From: Cymodocea nodosa
Taxonomy: Eukaryota > Streptophyta > Magnoliopsida > Alismatales > Cymodoceaceae
Length of the DNA: 64,000 bases
NCBI GenBank assembly: GCA_036874045.1
Contig: CM072344.1
Location: 7,846,501-7,910,500 of the forward strand
Direction: 5' to 3'
The notes under the pieces were generated by a model. That model saw only the letters and a list, made by a program, of their open reading frames with translations. It had not been told where the DNA came from and ran no database searches. The translations under genes were made by a program, and so were the position numbers. Of this stretch, positions 1 to 9,389 are shown piece after piece. Numbering within the stretch: the stretch's first letter is position 1; each line of letters starts with the position of its first letter.

Positions 1-1166
1 GCACATAATAATTCATCAAAGTTGAAATCTGAATGACTTTCAAGATTAGATATTACCTCAGACTCATCTGCCATGAAGCACACATGAGCAACGTCTTCTA
101 ACTCTTGTTCTCCTTCTGAATGTGAAGATTTTGATGCTGATTCCTCAGATTCAGACTCTTCAGACGTGTCATCCCAAGTGACCTTCAAAGCCTTTTTCTT
201 GTAAAACCTTTTCTGAGTTTTTTGAGCTGTCTTCTTCTGATTTTTCCTACTTTGCTTTTCATTTTTCCTCATAGGACAATCTGGAGAAAGATGTCCAAGT
301 TTCTTACAGTTGTAGCATAAATACTTTCTAGATGAAGAATTCTTGTCATTCAGTAATTTTGACGTTGAGGGTTTATCATTTTTGTTCCTTTGCTATTTCC
401 TAGCTTTCCATGCTTTCTTGAATTTTCTAGTCAGCAAAATCAAATCCTCGTCAGAATCAGTAGATATATCAGAATCTAAATTAATTTTGAAAGCTATTTC
501 TTTCTTCATTATTAGTTTGTTATGTCGGAATGATTCATTTAATTGAACTTCATAAGCTGTTAAATTTCCTATAAGTTCATTCATAGTATAAACATCTAAA
601 TCTCGTGATTCCTTAATTGATGTTACTTTCTGAGACCATTTAGAACTTAGGGATCTGAGAATTTTCCTCACCAAATCCTTTTGTTCAAAATTCTTTCCTA
701 AACATTTTAAAGAGTTTATGATATCAAGAAATTTGGAAAACATCTCTGAAACATTTTCGTCTTCATGCATCTTAAAGAGTTCATACTTATGAATCAACAT
801 ATTTATTTTAGTCTCTTTAACTTGAGAAGTACCTTCACGTGAAACTTCTAATGCATGCCACACCTCATAAGCAGATTTATATGCCGACACTTTACTGAAC
901 TGTTTATAACTCAATGCACAAAATAAAATATTTAAGCCCTAAGCATTTAGAGTTTCATTTTCTTTTTCAGTAATTGTCCAAGTATTATAAGGGGTAGTTA
1001 ACGGAGTATATGATTTAGAAATCATGAACCACAACTTATGATCTATACTTTGAAGAAAAATAGTCATCCTATATTTCCAATATTCAAAATGTATTCCATC
1101 AAATAAAGGAGGACGATTAAGATTTTGGCCTTCATATAAAGAAAAATTACCATTTCTAGTAGCCAT
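1..1166 (-). pseudogene. gag of element A (broken, 3' end off-window)
   Basis: This is a copia-type capsid/nucleocapsid polyprotein. The start is the ATG at 1164-1166, which gives MATRNGNFSLYEGQNLNRPP; the same start is kept in B and C. The N-terminal part (DGIHFEYWKYRM, HKLWFMIS) is the usual copia gag leader. It is followed by the helical UBN2-like region and a CCHC zinc knuckle at 276-317 (C-X2-C-X4-H-X4-C, all four ligands present). An acidic, serine-rich stretch follows, including VTWDD. In-frame TAG codons interrupt it at 939-941 (the sister copies have AAG) and at 393-395 (sisters have CAG). Apart from these two stops the reading frame is the best preserved of the S gags. It would package element RNA into cytoplasmic virus-like particles. 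Confidence 0.85.
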
Positions 1167-1351
1167 CTTGCCTTAGATTTTTCAACCTATTTGATTTTAA
1201 ACAGTCTAAAACTTTAAAACAACTTGAGCCTTAAATCAAGAAAGTTAAACGTATGCTCAGATATTAATTTTTGTTTAAAAACAAGGAAGGTAGAATAAGT
1301 AATGATATTAAATAAGTTGGTATCGATTTTATATCAAAGATTATTAACAAA

Positions 1352-1363
1352 GCTCTGATACCA
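1352..1363 (-). other. Primer-binding site of element A (initiator tRNA-Met)
   Basis: On the minus strand this reads TGGTATCAGAGC, the exact complement of the 3' end of plant initiator tRNA-Met, two bases inside the LTR terminus. It is the best-preserved PBS in the window. Confidence 0.9.
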
Positions 1364-1365
1364 CT

Positions 1366-3072
1366 TGTAGGATCGTATGGCTACACAAGAGGGGGGTGAA
1401 TTGTGTATTTTTAATATTTTCTAATATATAATTGAAACTTTAAAACTCAAAAACAAGTCGAGACATTGTTTTCATAAAATCATTTTTATTCAACGTTTCA
1501 ATTACAATATACAATTCAATTCTCCTCATAAATTGTAGATGCAATTATAACTCGATACCATGTATCATCTAAACAATTTCATAACTACAAATAGAGAAAA
1601 CTAATTTGCGGAATTTAAAACTTTTCTCCCTATTTGTGATATTTCTTTTTCTTCTTTTTCTTCTTCAACAATTCTTCAGTGACGAATATCTTGTCTTTCT
1701 TTGCTTCACCAAATTTGCTTTCAATTGATACTTCAAATCTTCAGCGACATAAATTTAACCTTTTCTACTTCATTGAATTTTCTTCCACTTGAGAGATTTT
1801 GCCCGAAGAGGTGTTTTTGATCCTTGAAAAAGATTTTTCTTTTGGTGTGCAGGAATGGTTTGATCCTTGAAAAGATTTTTCTTTTTGTGTGCAAGGATAA
1901 TTTGATCAACGAGAATTCTATGCCTTTTATACTGTATCTTCATTTCATGCATATCCTTCACGTTTAACCACTACTAGTTTTCCACTTCTCCACGTCTTTT
2001 CTTTTTCCTTTATCGAAACACACACGTTCTAACCCACATTTATATTTTGAATTTTCTTTAATCATCAATCCTGGATCTTTGAAAAATTTCCAGCAAAATA
2101 AACTTTCTCATCCAAAAAATTTTCCATCAAGTGTAATAAGAAGTCGATACTTTAATGTTAACTAAACGAGTAACACAAGTATATATATATAACTTAACGA
2201 GTTCCTCATGTGCCAATTCACGTGACTAGTACTGTAGATAATTAAACAAACCAGCTTAACCTTTCTTTCGGAAGGTTAAACGATAACTCACCGAAAACAG
2301 TTTAAGTTTCAGATAGTTACAGATGTAAGTCACCGAAAAACTCTTTATAATATAAAACTAGTGAGACACGTGTCAAGACCTGAAAACATGACTTAAGTTA
2401 CCTTTCGGATAGTTACGACTGTAAGTCTCTGAAAAACTCTAACTCACCGATTCAATAATAAACAAATATTTTTATAATAAGAATTTTACCACGTGCAAAA
2501 ATAACAACTTAAGTTTATAACGCCAACCTAACACGTTGCCTTAGTGTTCAATATAGCAACTCAACGCGTTTAGTTATGTTAACTTAATGAGTTAAACATA
2601 TGCACCTCACGTGATACAATACAACATTCGTAACTTATAATTTCACCACGTGTATAACACTAACTTAACGAGTTCGTCTCTTCTTTTACTCACTAACTTA
2701 ACGAGTTATCACGTGACCTATTTTAACCTTTAAGCCTCTAACTTAATGAATTCTCACGTGACCTCTATACAAACAAAACTCTAACTTAACGAGTTGTCTA
2801 AACGTGCGTTGTTCATGATACAGAAGATATAACTTTAAAACATATCATGCTTTTCAATAAAAACACATGTTAACTTAACGGTTAGCTAAATGAGAAATTA
2901 ATGCAACAAAATGACTAGTTATTAACTTCGGATCCAATACAGACAAGTATTTATATCAATAAACTTTTTCTGTATTAATTGATGATTTTAATTTCTTTTC
3001 ACAAGCAATAGTAGTTGAGCAAATATGATTATTTTCATTCAGCACACATCATCAAAACAAAAATACTCAACA
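1366..3072 (-). repeat. 5' LTR of element A (family S)
   Basis: About 1707 bp. It begins TGTTGAGTATT on the minus strand (end at 3072) and ends GATCCTACA (at 1366). The U3 part carries repeated TAACTTAACGAGTT motifs and CACGTG G-boxes. The R/U5 part has two units of a 42-bp repeat. It is one of seven S LTRs in the window. Confidence 0.93.
1924..1931 (-). promoter_or_regulatory. TATA box of the element A LTR
   Basis: TATAAAAG on the minus strand, in the same place in every S LTR, just upstream of the 42-bp repeat. It is the likely promoter for genomic RNA. Confidence 0.6.
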
Positions 3073-4762
3073 TTAAACACCCATTTAGTTCCAATGATTG
3101 ATTTTCAATGGGCCTTTCAATTAAATTCCAGACTTTATTTTTCTTGAACTGATTTAGTTCCTCTTGGATGGTCATAATCCAGTATTCATCATTGCAGGCT
3201 TCTTCAACTGTTGTAGGTTCAAGTTTAGATACAAAAGTACAATAATTACATATATTCTGAATTTTGTTTCTTGTTTGACTACCTTGATTTATATTCCCAA
3301 TAATTTTTGCAATGGGATGTCCAGACTTTGTCTTCCATGCTTTTTCTATCACAGTAGGTGCAGGTAGTGTTGAACTATCCTTTTTCTAAGGAATTTTCTG
3401 ATTTATTTATTCACTTTCACTTTCACTATCTATTTTTAACTTCTTCAATTTTCCTACTATGTCTTCATCAAAGGATACATTCATTAACTCTTCTACTCTT
3501 CTTTCATGTTCAAAATAGACCCTGTAAGCCTTGCTTCTTGAAGAGTATCCAACAAGTAGAATAGGATCAGACTTTGCATCAAATTTATCCTTTTGATCTC
3601 TAGTATTAAGCACAAAACTTCTTGTTCTAAAGACTTTGAAGTATCTAACATTTGGTGTTTTACCATACCATAATTCAAAGGGTGTCTTATGCAGGATAGG
3701 CCTAAGATGAGTTCTGTTTATAGAGTAACATGCAGTATTTACAACTTCAACCCATAAAGACTTTGGTAGATCAGATGCATTAAGAATTGTCCTTGCCATT
3801 TCTTGAACTAATCTATTTTTCCTTTCTACAACTCCATTCTGTGTAGGAGTTCTTGGACATAAAAATTCATGCAGTATGCCAAAGGAATTGCATAATTCTT
3901 CAAATTCAGAATTTTCAAATTCACCTCCATGATCACTTCTAATCTTCTTCACAGTCGATTCTTTTTCATTTTGAATTCTAATATAGAGATGTTTGAATTC
4001 ATAGTAGGCTTCATTCTTGTGTGTTAAGAAAATAACCCAAGTGAATCTTATATAATCATCAACTAACACTAAGGTATATTTTCTTCCTCCTAAACTAGCT
4101 ATCTGTGTAGGACCAAATAGGTCCATATGCTGTAGATCTAATGACTGACTTGTGGCAATATCTTCAATACTCTTGTGTACTGATTTCTTTTGTTTTCCAA
4201 TTGCATAGTCACTACATAATTTATCTCTCTTGAATTTGAGTTTAGGCACACCTCTAACAAGATCATGTTTGGTCAATTCTCTTATAAGTCTCATGTTTTC
4301 ATGATTTAATCTTTTATGCCATAACCATTCATCTTCATTAGAAGCAACTAAACATGCATCACTAGATGTATTATCACATGGAAATTCCAAAGCATAAATT
4401 GAATTATTTCTATATCTAGTAAATTTGATTTCATGTGTATCCTATTGTAATATAAAATAGTTTTCTACAGTAAAAAGTATACTGTAACCTTTGTTACATA
4501 ATTGACCTACACTTAGCAAATTCTGTTTTAAACCATTTACATGTAAGACATTCTCTATTTTTCTATTTTTAGATGCAACATTTCCTATGGTAGTAATTCT
4601 ACATTTTTCATTATTACCAAACTTAACAGATCCTAAATTTATTGATTTAACAGATTCTACAAATCTTTTCTTACTTGTCATATACTTTGAGCATCCATTA
4701 TCAATAATCCACTTAAACGTTTGAGCTTCCTTGTCCATGCAACCTTGCAAATTATGTTGAAA
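3073..4762 (-). pseudogene. pol of N1: protease, integrase, start of reverse transcriptase
   Basis: The protease core reads WIIDNGCSKYMT near 4690, so the usual D-S/T-G is D-N-G. The integrase (3407-4390) has the HHCC-type pre-integrase module WHKRLNHEN, but the C-X2-C pair reads C-S-D-Y, so the last zinc ligand is lost. The catalytic D (HMDLFGP), D (RSDHGGEF) and E (GVVERKNR) are all present over about 330 residues, as are the copia C-terminal motifs FELWYGKTPNVRYFKVF and VGYSSRSKAYRVY. Reverse transcriptase begins near 3350 (EELNQFKKNKVWNLIERP) and is cut after about 80 residues. There are stops between protease and integrase and before RT. The product would be a polyprotein that copies and inserts the element. 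Confidence 0.85.
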
Positions 4763-6258
4763 TTAAGACTTTTGGTACTCATATTTTCTTGGGTCCATCA
4801 ATGTTAGTCCTTTGTATATTGAACTTGTTGCCTTTTGGTTGTCCCATCTCTATATGATCTAATCTTGCCACCACAGTAAGAAATTTCCTGTGGTATAGCA
4901 TACCCTAGGCTAAATTTATTTGTTCCTACTCTTTGGGATCCTATGATTTTATTTAGACTACTTTCACCTTTGGTAAATTTATATATAGTGTTCTTCAAAT
5001 CAGTAATTTCAAATAATAAATTATCATTTTCTTCTTTTAAATCAAAATTTTTACAACTATAGCTATCCATTTTAGTTTTTAATTTCCTATTATCCATTAA
5101 GGCTTTTTCTAATTTGACAAAAACATCTTCTAGATAAGAATTTAAGCTCTTTAATTCTTTCTTATAATTTTTACATTTTACATATAACTTATCTACTATA
5201 CAAAGAAGACTATCTACATCTAAATCATCATTTTCCTTTTCTAAGTAATCAGGAGATGTGGAACATACCTCTTGTGCTATAAAGCACATGTTTGCAGATG
5301 CCTCTTCCTTTGAGTCTGATGAATTGCTAGATGAACTATTGTCATCCCATGTGGCCTTCGAGGCCATTTTCTTCTTATTCTTCCTCTTCCATTTTTGTTT
5401 GTCCTCCTCTTATTGAAAAGGATAGTAAAGTTGAATGTGTCCCAGTTTCTTGCACTTGTAGCATGTAGGGACTTTTGATCTTGAAGAGCTAGCTTTTCCT
5501 CCTTGTCTCATCATCTTTTTGAAATTTCTAGCTAGTAGTAACACTTCATCCTCATCCGAGCTTGGTTAGTCTTCTGTTAAAGGAAAGGCTAGTTCTTTCT
5601 TTTTCTCAGCCTTTCTTTCAATGACTCCTTCTTCTTTCCATTCCTTCATTTGGACTTCATGAGCAAGAAGATTTCCCAACAAGTCTTCAACTGAATAATT
5701 GTTTAAATCTTTTGAGTCTTGTATGGAAGTAGATTTCTACTTCCATTCAACTATCAGGCTTTTAAGAATCTTCTGTACCTATTCAGGATTAGAAAAGTCC
5801 CTTCCAAGACCTCTTAGTTCATTTATAATTTTTGTGAATCTAAAAAACATTTCAATAATACTTTCTTTATCAAGCATTTAGAATAAATCATATTTTCTTA
5901 ACAAAATGCTGATCTTTGTATCTTTTACTTGGTTGGTTCCTTCATATGTGATTTGCAGAGTTTTCCAAGCCTCATGAGAAGATTTATAGGCAGATATTTT
6001 GTTATATTGTTCAGTAGTCAGTGCACACTAGATTGAGTTTAGCCCACGAGCATCCATCTAGATGATTCTTTCATCCTCCTCAGACTAGTCACTTTCATGA
6101 CTGATTGGGAGTGGTGTACCATGTACAACTATTCTCTAGAGTTTTACATCAGTAGTCTTGAGAAAACACTCCATCCTATTTTTCCAATAGCTATAATTGC
6201 TACCATCAAATAGGGGAGGTCGATGGATATTCTAACCCTCTACAGTGTGAAAAGCCAT
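4763..6258 (-). pseudogene. gag of N1 (many stops)
   Basis: The start is the ATG at 6256-6258 (MAFHTVEGQNIHRPPLFDG), about 40 bases from the PBS. The reading continues through YWKNRMECF and a helical core to a zinc knuckle near 5435-5480 that has decayed (CYKCKKLGHIQLYY, last Cys replaced by Tyr). A lysine/serine-rich part (KATWDD) and a heptad-rich coiled-coil region (about 4950-5230) follow. Numerous in-frame stops, mostly TAG at positions where glutamine or tryptophan is expected, show long decay. The frame ends at TAA 4763-4765, a stop kept at the same place in N3 and N4. Confidence 0.82.
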
Positions 6259-6296
6259 GATCTGAGATGATTAAATCTATTAACGAGATCAACCTT

Positions 6297-6308
6297 ACTC
6301 TGATACCA
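6297..6308 (-). other. Primer-binding site of N1
   Basis: TGGTATCAGAGT on the minus strand, two bases from the LTR end. It has one mismatch to the initiator tRNA-Met complement. Confidence 0.85.
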
Positions 6309-6310
6309 AT

Positions 6311-7632
6311 TGTTAGGACCTTATGGCTTACTAGAAGAGGGGTGAATGGTAATAATTTATTTCTTAGCTATTTAATGGCTAATTGATATAGAGAATTAGC
6401 AAGCACACAATAAAAATAATACACACAGGAATTTTAGGTGGTTCACCACTAACGGCTAGTCCACCCTCAAGGGATACTTGGGCTTCACTAAACTTTCACA
6501 AACTTACAATCACTTGCTTTAAGGTTAAAACAAGAACCAACCAAATTGATTGAGCTTTCAGGTCGTAGCTCCAACCAATCTTTCTCTGAAGTTTTTGATC
6601 CATGTACTTCAATAAAACACTTGCTTGAAAGTATCAGAGTTGAGTACGTGATGAGCTTCTAAAATTGAGTTTGTATATGCTGAAGATGATTTGATCTCTA
6701 AGGCTTTCTTCTATTGAGCTTGGTGTTAATATGTGTATGAGCAAAAAGCTATCTAATTCTGTTGTTTGTGGCTTGTATATATACTAACCATGTGTAACAA
6801 TCATATTTTTCTTCCAACGGATGTATTCTATTGTACTTGGTAAGATTTCGGTCCCAAATATGGTAAGTTACCATTCAGGGAGGTATTTCAAGATACCCTT
6901 ATGATTTCTTGGGTTTTACGGAGGTTTACCCATGTAACTCTTCGAAAAATACTTGTAACTTACCAAAAAGTCACTTAAGTCTTTCTACCATGTAGGATTT
7001 CAGATCATACATAAGAGTTGTCATTCAATCGGATACTTGTAGCTGTAACTTACCGAACTGTTATTTAACTGTCGGATAGTTAGCTACAATAACCCTCTGA
7101 AATCCTTCATTAAGTTTCCGACTGCTTTATTTAATTCAGCATGTGCATAATAGACTAACTTAAGTTCTGGATGGTTATACTTGTAACTCACTGAAACTCT
7201 TCAAAATTTTGGATAGTTAGCTCTAGTAACTTTCCAATTCTCTTTTTAAGCTTCTGCTTGGATTTCTACACGTGGGAAATTCAATGACTTAAGTTTCGGA
7301 TAGTTAGCTATAGTAACTTTTCGATTCTTCATATATCCATCTTTCTAACTCTCCGAAAGCCTTCTACTTTTGAATAGTTAATCTTCTAACTGTCTGATAG
7401 TGTTACTATTGCTTTATACTGCCTTTCGGATACTTAGACTGTTTAACTCACCAAAAATATTTCTCTTCCGAATAGTTAAGCCTAGTAACCTTTCAAAATC
7501 CTTTTTATCACTTGCAGCACACTTTGAACTGTCTGTATCAACTTCTGCTCTCTTGCTAACTGTTAAGCTTGAGAAATACAATTTAAATCCTCACATTGAT
7601 TTTTGCATTATCAAAATCCAAAGGTCCTTTCA
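6311..7632 (-). repeat. Family N LTR: 5' LTR of N1 and 3' LTR of N2
   Basis: About 1322 bp. The left terminus is TGTTAGGACC. The right terminus, GGTCCTTTCA, is a mutated form of the GGTCCTAACA seen at 8983-8992. On its left is a PBS and on its right a polypurine tract, so it served both elements. It contains many copies of the TTCGGATAGTTA / GTAACTnnCCGAAA module. Confidence 0.88.
6776..6783 (-). promoter_or_regulatory. Candidate TATA box in the N LTR
   Basis: TATATATA on the minus strand, about 465 bases before the LTR end. It is the only clear TATA-like site in the right part of this LTR. Confidence 0.4.
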
Positions 7633-7649
7633 ATCTCCCCCTTTTTGAT
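7633..7649 (-). other. Polypurine tract of N2
   Basis: On the minus strand this is an AAAAAGGGGGAGA tract touching the LTR start. The following 150 bases (7740-7840) hold three further AGGGGGAGA-like tracts. Confidence 0.8.
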
Positions 7650-7984
7650 AATGGCAAAAACCTTACAATATATTACATGTATTTCTCTCCCTATATATCT
7701 ATACAGAAAGACACACAAAGAATATAGAATAATGAAATTTAGAAAACTCCCCCTATTTTTCTGAGATTACTCTCCTTGAGTTTCTCCCCCTACTTTACTA
7801 CAGCTTGCTACCAAAATATGGTCTTTCTCCCCCTTTTTTGCCAATTGTCAAAAGAAGTCAGAAGTAAGATACTGACTTGGTGGAGTAATTATAGTTATCA
7901 AAAAAATGGCTAAGTTGCTGCAAAACAGAGATGTTAGTAGAACAAGCTCCTAATTGTGAGCTTGGAGAGTAGAGAGATATGAAA

Positions 7985-8340
7985 TTATAAATCATATAAA
8001 GAGCAAATCCCTAAATTTTGTCTAATATGATTAAATGCAGATTCAGATAATGGTTTGGTGAAAATATTTGTAAGTTGTTCTTTAGTAGAGACATATTCTA
8101 AGGAAATATGACCTTTTTCAACATGGTTTCTTAGAAAGTGGTGCCTAATCTCGATATGTTTTGCTCTAGAGTGTAGAACTGTATTTTTGGAGAGATTGAT
8201 GGCACTATTATTGTCACAGTAAATAATGGTATTCTGAAATTTAAGCTTATAATTTACCAAAGTTTGTTGTATCCATAAAATCTGTGCACAACATAGGCTT
8301 GCTGCCATGTATTCAGCTTTAGTGGTGGATAGAGCTATAG
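7985..8340 (-). pseudogene. RNase H C-terminal fragment of N2
   Basis: About 107 codons are open (7985-8308). They carry the copia RNase H signature: AASLCCAQILWIQQTL, then IYCDNNSAINLSKN with the catalytic Asp, HSRAKHIEIRHHFLR, and the terminal EQLTNIFTKPL, where the usual Asp of LADIFTKPL is Asn. The stop is at the natural family end (LGICSLYDL). Everything upstream is deleted. RNase H would remove the RNA strand during reverse transcription. Confidence 0.85.
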
Positions 8341-8375
8341 AGTTTTGTTAGCTACAAAACCGACCAAAATTCTTC

Positions 8376-8992
8376 AATGTTCGGATAGTTAGCTACAGTA
8401 ACCTTCTAAATCCTCTTTTAAGCTTCTAACTGCTTTCTTCTTATTTCTGCACGTGCAAAATGGAGTGACTTAAGTTTCAAATAGTTTTGTAACCTTCCGA
8501 AACGTCTTATTTTTTGGATAGTTAACTTTCTAACTCTCTAAAAAATCCTTTTAAGCTTCTATTCTAGATTTCTACACATGGGATTTGTAATGACTTAAGT
8601 TTTGGATAGTTTAACCTTCCTAACTTTCCAATTTTTCTTGAGCTTTCAGATAGTTAGCGCCTTAACTCTTCGATTATTTAGCCAACTATCTTTAAAACCA
8701 TCCGAAGGCCTTGTATTTTTGGATAGTTAATTTTCTAACTATCTGATGGTGATTTTGTTGCTTAAAGTTGACTCAACGGATACTTAAGCTTGGTAACTCA
8801 CTGAAAATTTATCTCTTTCGGATAGTTAAGCCTAGTAACCTTTCGATTTCTTGTTTATCTCTTGCAGCAAATTCTGAATTATCTGAATCAACTTATCTAC
8901 CTTCTATTCTTTTGTTGCACTATCTGATCTATGAAATACAATTTGACTCCTCACACAAGTTTTTGCATTATCAAAATACAAGGGTCCTAACA
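8376..8992 (-). repeat. Truncated family N LTR (3' LTR of N3)
   Basis: This is the right-hand half of an N LTR, with a perfect terminus GGTCCTAACA at 8983-8992 followed by the polypurine tract of N3. Its left half is deleted. It probably was also the 5' LTR of N2. Confidence 0.82.
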
Positions 8993-9009
8993 ATCTCCCC
9001 CTTTTTGAT
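8993..9009 (-). other. Polypurine tract of N3
   Basis: A purine-rich tract (AAAAAGGGGGAGA on the minus strand) immediately before the LTR. The 380 bases to the RNase H end (9010-9390) hold further purine tracts and no gene. Confidence 0.8.
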
Positions 9010-9389
9010 AATGACAAAATTCTTTACATTTAATTACATGTATTTCACTCCCTAGTTTATTTCTATAAATTTTATCACATAGAAAACAAGTAAAACATAT
9101 TTCTGGAACATACAAGAAAATATCTCCCCTTGTCTGTGTGTTGAGATTTTCTCCCCCTACCTTCCACGTCATTTCTCTTTAAACTTCTCCTAATCTATGA
9201 ACTACCATGTAATTTCTTGTTATACTTCTCTCCCTTTTTATCATTATATAAAAGGAGACTTCTGAAATCTGATATCTGATAAAAGGAGACTATTGATAAG
9301 TCCTACATGAGTACATGTTAGCAGAAAACAAGCTCCCATATGGTGAGCTTGAGGGATAATAATTATAAACCAAATATGAATGCATTATA

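Larger units (their letters stand above)
1..3072 (-). mobile_element. Element A: 5' part of a SIRE-type copia element (family S), cut by window edge
   Basis: On the minus strand this runs 5' LTR (1366-3072), primer-binding site, leader, then gag, which leaves the window at base 1. It belongs to the same family as elements B, F and G: the gag start and the LTR ends are nearly identical. It is inserted in the reverse transcriptase of N1, and N1 sequence resumes at 3073 directly after the LTR terminus. The left flank lies outside the window, so the target-site duplication cannot be checked; the right flank is TTAAA. Confidence 0.92.
3073..7632 (-). mobile_element. N1: family N copia element, 3' part cut off by insertion of element A
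   Basis: Reading right to left: 5' LTR (6311-7632), PBS, gag, protease, integrase, and the first part of reverse transcriptase, which stops at 3073 where element A is inserted. The rest of pol must lie beyond the left edge. Its 5' LTR is directly followed on the right by the polypurine tract of N2, so the LTR is shared by the two elements in a tandem arrangement. Confidence 0.88.
7633..8375 (-). mobile_element. N2: remnant of a family N element (3' end only)
   Basis: Only the 3' untranslated part and the end of RNase H remain. Near 8375 the RNase H homology stops abruptly and the sequence becomes LTR-internal, matching about 7055-7632. A deletion therefore joined the N2 pol to the middle of the next LTR. 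Confidence 0.8.

Noticed and set aside
7400..7648. Plus-strand open frames in the N LTRs (7400-7648, 8768-9055)
   Set aside because: They lie in LTR sequence opposite to the element, and the similarity between them follows from LTR homology.
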